Made by a program: the position numbers and the translations under genes
Shown: positions 33,622 to 35,119 of the stretch, one piece after another
How positions within the stretch are numbered: the stretch's first letter is position 1
Layout of the letters: the number at the start of each line of letters is the position of its first letter
Assembly (NCBI GenBank): GCA_964522605.1
Contig: CAZFWV010000035.1
Span: 1 to 35,119 of the forward strand
Length of the DNA: 35,119 nucleotides
Direction: 5' to 3'
Source: CAVZLD01 sp964522605
GTDB taxonomy: Bacteria; Planctomycetota; Planctomycetia; Pirellulales; Pirellulaceae
The notes under the pieces: generated by a model
The model's database searches: none
The model's input: only the letters and a program-made list of their open reading frames with translations
Told to the model about the DNA's origin: nothing

Positions 33622-33711
33622 GGGCGGGAGAGCCGAAGAGGGACGAACAAGGAGTTCCGATTGTTGAGGACAGCGACCAGGGGGCTAAGGGCAGATCCGT
33701 CGAGATTCCCC
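33622..33711 (-). repeat. Dispersed intergenic repeat, copy B (inverted)
   Basis: This copy is in reverse orientation to copies A and C. Its core (33642-33669, GACGAACAAGGAGTTCCGAT...) is an exact 28-base reverse complement of 33755-33782 in copy C. Its far end (GGGGAATCTCG on the minus strand) matches the beginning of copy A. Confidence 0.85.
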
Positions 33712-33752
33712 GTTCCTCGCGGTTCTGAACTGGCTGATCCAAAATCTGTCTT

Positions 33753-33889
33753 CCCCTCAACAATCGGAACTCCTTGTTCGTCACTCTCCGGCTCCTCCGC
33801 CCTGGCCATCCAACAGGGAATCCACCCCCCCTGATTCTCCTGTTGACTCTTCCTACCGCTGCACAAGTCGGCAGAAGCGGACATGCCCC
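33753..33889 (+). repeat. Dispersed intergenic repeat, copy C
   Basis: It matches copy A (30695-30829) along nearly its full length, ending in AAGTCGGCAGAAGC-x-GACATGCC. It is placed head-to-head with copy B, so the pair forms an inverted repeat of about 48 bases around an 85-base loop, just upstream of tRNA-Pro. Confidence 0.85.
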
Positions 33890-33918
33890 CCCTCGCCGTT
33901 TCGCCTTCCCAACTCCGG

Positions 33919-33948
33919 TTGACCCATCCCGACAGCAAGGAGTACGAT
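33919..33948 (+). promoter_or_regulatory. Likely promoter of tRNA-Pro
   Basis: TTGACC (33919-33924) and TACGAT (33943-33948) with an 18-base spacer fit a sigma-70 type promoter. Transcription would begin near 33955, about 15 bases before the mature tRNA 5' end. Confidence 0.5.
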
Positions 33949-33969
33949 ATGGAGCTTCAACCAAACCCC

Positions 33970-34044
33970 CGGGGTGTGGCTCAGCCTGGCTAGAGCGCTT
34001 GGTTCGGGACCAAGAGGTCGCTGGTTCAAATCCAGTCACCCCGA
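33970..34044 (+). tRNA. tRNA-Pro (anticodon CGG)
   Basis: A 75-base cloverleaf with acceptor stem CGGGGTG/CACCCCG, D-arm GGCTCAGCCTGGCTAGAGC, anticodon stem CTTGG/CCAAG around TTCGGGA (anticodon CGG, proline codon CCG), and T-arm CTGGTTCAAATCCAG. CCA is not encoded. Its 3' end is partly repeated at 34894-34905, next to an integrase gene, so it may be an integration target. Confidence 0.95.
34033..34044 (+). other. Possible attachment core in tRNA-Pro 3' end
   Basis: CAGTCACCCCGA closes the tRNA-Pro gene and recurs exactly at 34894-34905. Direct repeats of a tRNA 3' end are the usual footprint of integrase-mediated insertion. Twelve bases is short, so this remains a candidate. Confidence 0.45.
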
Positions 34045-34056
34045 TTGGACGGTATA

Positions 34057-34081
34057 ATGGCTCCGGAAACTTCGGAGCCAT
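34057..34081 (+). terminator. Hairpin terminator after tRNA-Pro
   Basis: ATGGCTCCG (34057-34065) pairs perfectly with CGGAGCCAT (34073-34081) around a seven-base loop and is followed by TTGTATTT. The G/C-rich stem with a T-rich tail 13 bases past the tRNA fits an intrinsic terminator. Confidence 0.65.
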
Positions 34082-34212
34082 TTGTATTTAGGCAGTTCAG
34101 ACAATGCGCTGCCACTTGCTGCAATTGCTGGCTTCGGAGCCATAGCTTGTTTTGGATCAAGCGGTTACGACGTTCAAAGTTCCTCGGGTGACGGTCTGGC
34201 AAGGAGCAGACG

Positions 34213-34428
34213 ATGTTCGACAGAATCACGTTCGATCCGAAGATTCTCGGTGGTCGAGCTTCGATTCGGGGGATGCGGATCCCCGTTTCGGTGATCGTCG
34301 GTCAAGTCGCACATGGCGCGAGCATCGAGGAAGTGCTCAGCGACTATCCTGACCTCGAACGGCAGGACATCACGCAGGCCCTTGAGTACGCCGCGTGGTT
34401 GGCGCAGGAGCAGGTTCCTACGGCCTAA
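34213..34428 (+). CDS. DUF433 antitoxin-like protein
   Basis: This 71-aa protein matches the DUF433 pattern: ITFDPKILGGRASIRGMRIPV near the start, then VIVGQVAHGASIEEVLSDYP, and LERQDITQALEYAAWL. The fold is a small winged-helix or helix-turn-helix DNA-binding domain, and members are commonly the antitoxin upstream of a DUF5615 PIN-like protein. The ATG follows AAGGAG at good spacing. The partner gene begins 12 bases downstream. Direct operator binding and autoregulation are expected from other type II systems but not shown here. Confidence 0.88.
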   Translation: MFDRITFDPKILGGRASIRGMRIPVSVIVGQVAHGASIEEVLSDYPDLERQDITQALEYAAWLAQEQVPTA

Positions 34429-34440
34429 TGGTGACAACGA

Positions 34441-34809
34441 ATGCGATTTCTCGCAGACATGGGAGTCTCGATCAGAGTCGTGTCGTGGCTTCGCGGTCGA
34501 GGCCACGACGTCATCCACCTCCGAGAGCTAGGACTCCAGCGACTCCCCAATGGCGAGATCTTCCAACGGGCACATTTGGAACAGCGGGTCGTACTCACGT
34601 TTGATCTCGACTTCGGCGAAATCGTGGCCAACTGCGCCAGTCAAGTTGTGAGCGTCGTTTTGTTCCGTCTACATAACACGAGAACGGATCACGTCATAAA
34701 GCGACTCGAATCGGTGTTGGACCAATCGAGTAACGATTTGGCAGCAGGCGCCGTCGTTGTCATCGAGGAGGGACGTCATCGAGTCCGCAGACTGCCACTG
34801 GGGAGTTGA
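34441..34809 (+). CDS. DUF5615 PIN-like toxin (Mut7-C-type nuclease fold)
   Basis: This 122-aa protein begins MRFLADMGVSIRVVSWLRGRGHDVIHL, the DUF5615 N-terminus with its first acidic residue, and contains VVLTFDLDFGEIV with the central Asp cluster and VVSVVLFRLHN later. DUF5615 proteins adopt a PIN-like nuclease fold and pair with DUF433 antitoxins, so a ribonuclease toxin is the likely role. The usual LVDENLP start is LADMGVS here, so one acidic position (Glu) is changed; activity is therefore not certain. It is coupled to the DUF433 gene and lies between tRNA-Pro and an integrase. Confidence 0.86.
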   Translation: MRFLADMGVSIRVVSWLRGRGHDVIHLRELGLQRLPNGEIFQRAHLEQRVVLTFDLDFGEIVANCASQVVSVVLFRLHNTRTDHVIKRLESVLDQSSNDLAAGAVVVIEEGRHRVRRLPLGS

Positions 34810-34893
34810 CGAGCAAATTGCGAAATCGAATGATCCGTCAAGATCGCCTGCGCAAAACCCTCGACGTTGGGAATCCACGGTTCGAACGATTGG

Positions 34894-34905
34894 CAGTCAC
34901 CCCGA
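34894..34905 (+). other. Second copy of tRNA-Pro 3' end (possible attachment site)
   Basis: CAGTCACCCCGA is identical to the last 12 bases of tRNA-Pro. It is preceded by GGTTCGAAC (34879-34887), which resembles a tRNA T-loop, so the similarity extends loosely into the T-arm. It lies 85 bases beyond the toxin gene and about 120 bases before the integrase start. Confidence 0.45.
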
Positions 34906-34941
34906 CTTGTTCTAAATCCTACCGAAGTAACCACTTACTAC

Positions 34942-34958
34942 CTGCCGATGGTCGGCAG
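34942..34958. repeat. Short perfect hairpin upstream of integrase
   Basis: CTGCCGA (34942-34948) pairs with TCGGCAG (34952-34958) across the loop TGG. It lies between the second tRNA-like repeat and the integrase palindrome, and might be an arm-type binding site or a terminator stem; no T-run follows. Confidence 0.5.
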
Positions 34959-34963
34959 TGCGG

Positions 34964-35002
34964 TTGATTCCTGAGAAAGCCAAAACGGTACATACCGTTT
35001 TG
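34964..35002 (+). promoter_or_regulatory. Possible integrase promoter with overlapping operator palindrome
   Basis: CAAAACGGTA (34981-34990) and TACCGTTTTG (34993-35002) form a perfect 10-bp palindrome with a two-base centre. A loose promoter (TTGATT at 34964-34969, TACATA at 34989-34994, 19-base spacer) has its -10 box inside the palindrome, which would suit repression by a dimeric regulator. The promoter match is weak; the palindrome is certain. Confidence 0.45.
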
Positions 35003-35027
35003 CGGCACAAAGCCAGGAGTTACCGCA

Positions 35028-35119
35028 ATGCCCAGACTGTCCAATTCTCTGCCCAAGTACCGCCTGCACCGTGCGAGTGGCCAAGCCATCGTGACCCTCG
35101 ATGGACGCGACTGCTATCT
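35028..35119 (+). CDS. Planctomycete-type tyrosine integrase, N-terminus only
   Basis: The frame runs off the window after 30 complete codons. It starts MPRLSNSLPKYRLHRASGQA and continues IVTLDGRDCY, which resembles the N-terminus of phage-type site-specific integrases that I know from planctomycete genomes. The catalytic domain lies outside the window, so the assignment rests on this short stretch and on context (tRNA-Pro, repeated tRNA end, toxin-antitoxin pair). AGGAG precedes the ATG at good spacing. Confidence 0.65.
   Translation, partial: MPRLSNSLPKYRLHRASGQAIVTLDGRDCY

Larger units (their letters stand above)
33212..33969. other. Repeat-rich intergenic region downstream of recJ
   Basis: These 758 bases lie between recJ and tRNA-Pro. 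They hold a weak hairpin (GCGTAA/TTACGC, 33264-33284), an unassigned segment, then two head-to-head copies of the dispersed repeat and a likely tRNA promoter. In one plus-strand frame a segment around 33406-33573 (VHGTDCVDLRDLSLLDPAVRR in part) looks protein-like but has no start codon, so it may be a gene remnant. No intact gene is supported. Confidence 0.6.

Noticed and set aside
34053..34058. Perfect TATAAT box just after tRNA-Pro
   Set aside because: No -35 element at suitable spacing, and the box overlaps the terminator stem.
33536..34081. 181-codon minus-strand frame across the repeats and tRNA-Pro
   Set aside because: It runs through two non-coding repeat copies and antisense to the tRNA.

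Overview
The window reads as a G+C-rich chromosomal segment of a planctomycete, most likely a Pirellulales relative. The clues are an ECF sigma factor paired with a Ser/Thr kinase-TPR protein, secreted proteins with the N-terminal LEPR-x-LS motif and dockerin-type repeats, PEP-CTERM tails, a DUF1571 protein, a giant PQQ-propeller protein, and a truncated integrase whose N-terminus looks planctomycete-like. This assignment is by family recognition, not by database search. One 100-N scaffold gap (21289-21388) is present.

Layout. 1-2783: mnmG, a small Cys-rich membrane protein and tRNA-Gln(CUG), all on the minus strand. 3026-4687: an FHA-GAF-PP2C phosphatase on the plus strand. 4699-11314: a tight minus-strand operon of ECF sigma factor, membrane Ser/Thr kinase with TPRs, and secreted matrixin-like metalloprotease with dockerin repeats. 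11676-11748: a strong inverted repeat. 11772-18233: a minus-strand run of giant PQQ/Rossmann/malectin-like protein, URO-D-fold protein and galactokinase-family kinase; the last two overlap by ATGA. 18559-20672: a degenerate FGE-sulfatase-fold protein with dockerin and PEP motifs, overlapping (ATGA) a small PEP-CTERM protein. 21202-22167: tRNA-Leu(CAA), the gap and a truncated DUF1571 gene. 22576-24720: a GlmU-like nucleotidyl/acetyltransferase and metF. 24744-26381: an rpoD-type sigma factor, then an intergenic region with a 33-bp perfect inverted repeat. 27022-30347: a crotonase, a HisA-related TIM barrel and a membrane-anchored prenyltransferase-repeat protein. 31082-33211: rpmG (58 codons) and recJ. 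33212-35119: a repeat-rich accessory junction with tRNA-Pro(CGG), a DUF433/DUF5615 toxin-antitoxin pair, a second partial copy of the tRNA-Pro 3' end, a palindrome and the start of an integrase that runs off the window.

Most of the left and centre is housekeeping plus planctomycete-specific envelope and signalling genes. The best candidates for something little described are the sigma-kinase-metalloprotease operon, the PQQ/methyltransferase-like/malectin-like fusion next to a kinase and URO-D pair with altered active-site motifs, and the tRNA-Pro integration site carrying a toxin-antitoxin module. No CRISPR array, rRNA, complete transposase or recognisable anti-phage system was found.
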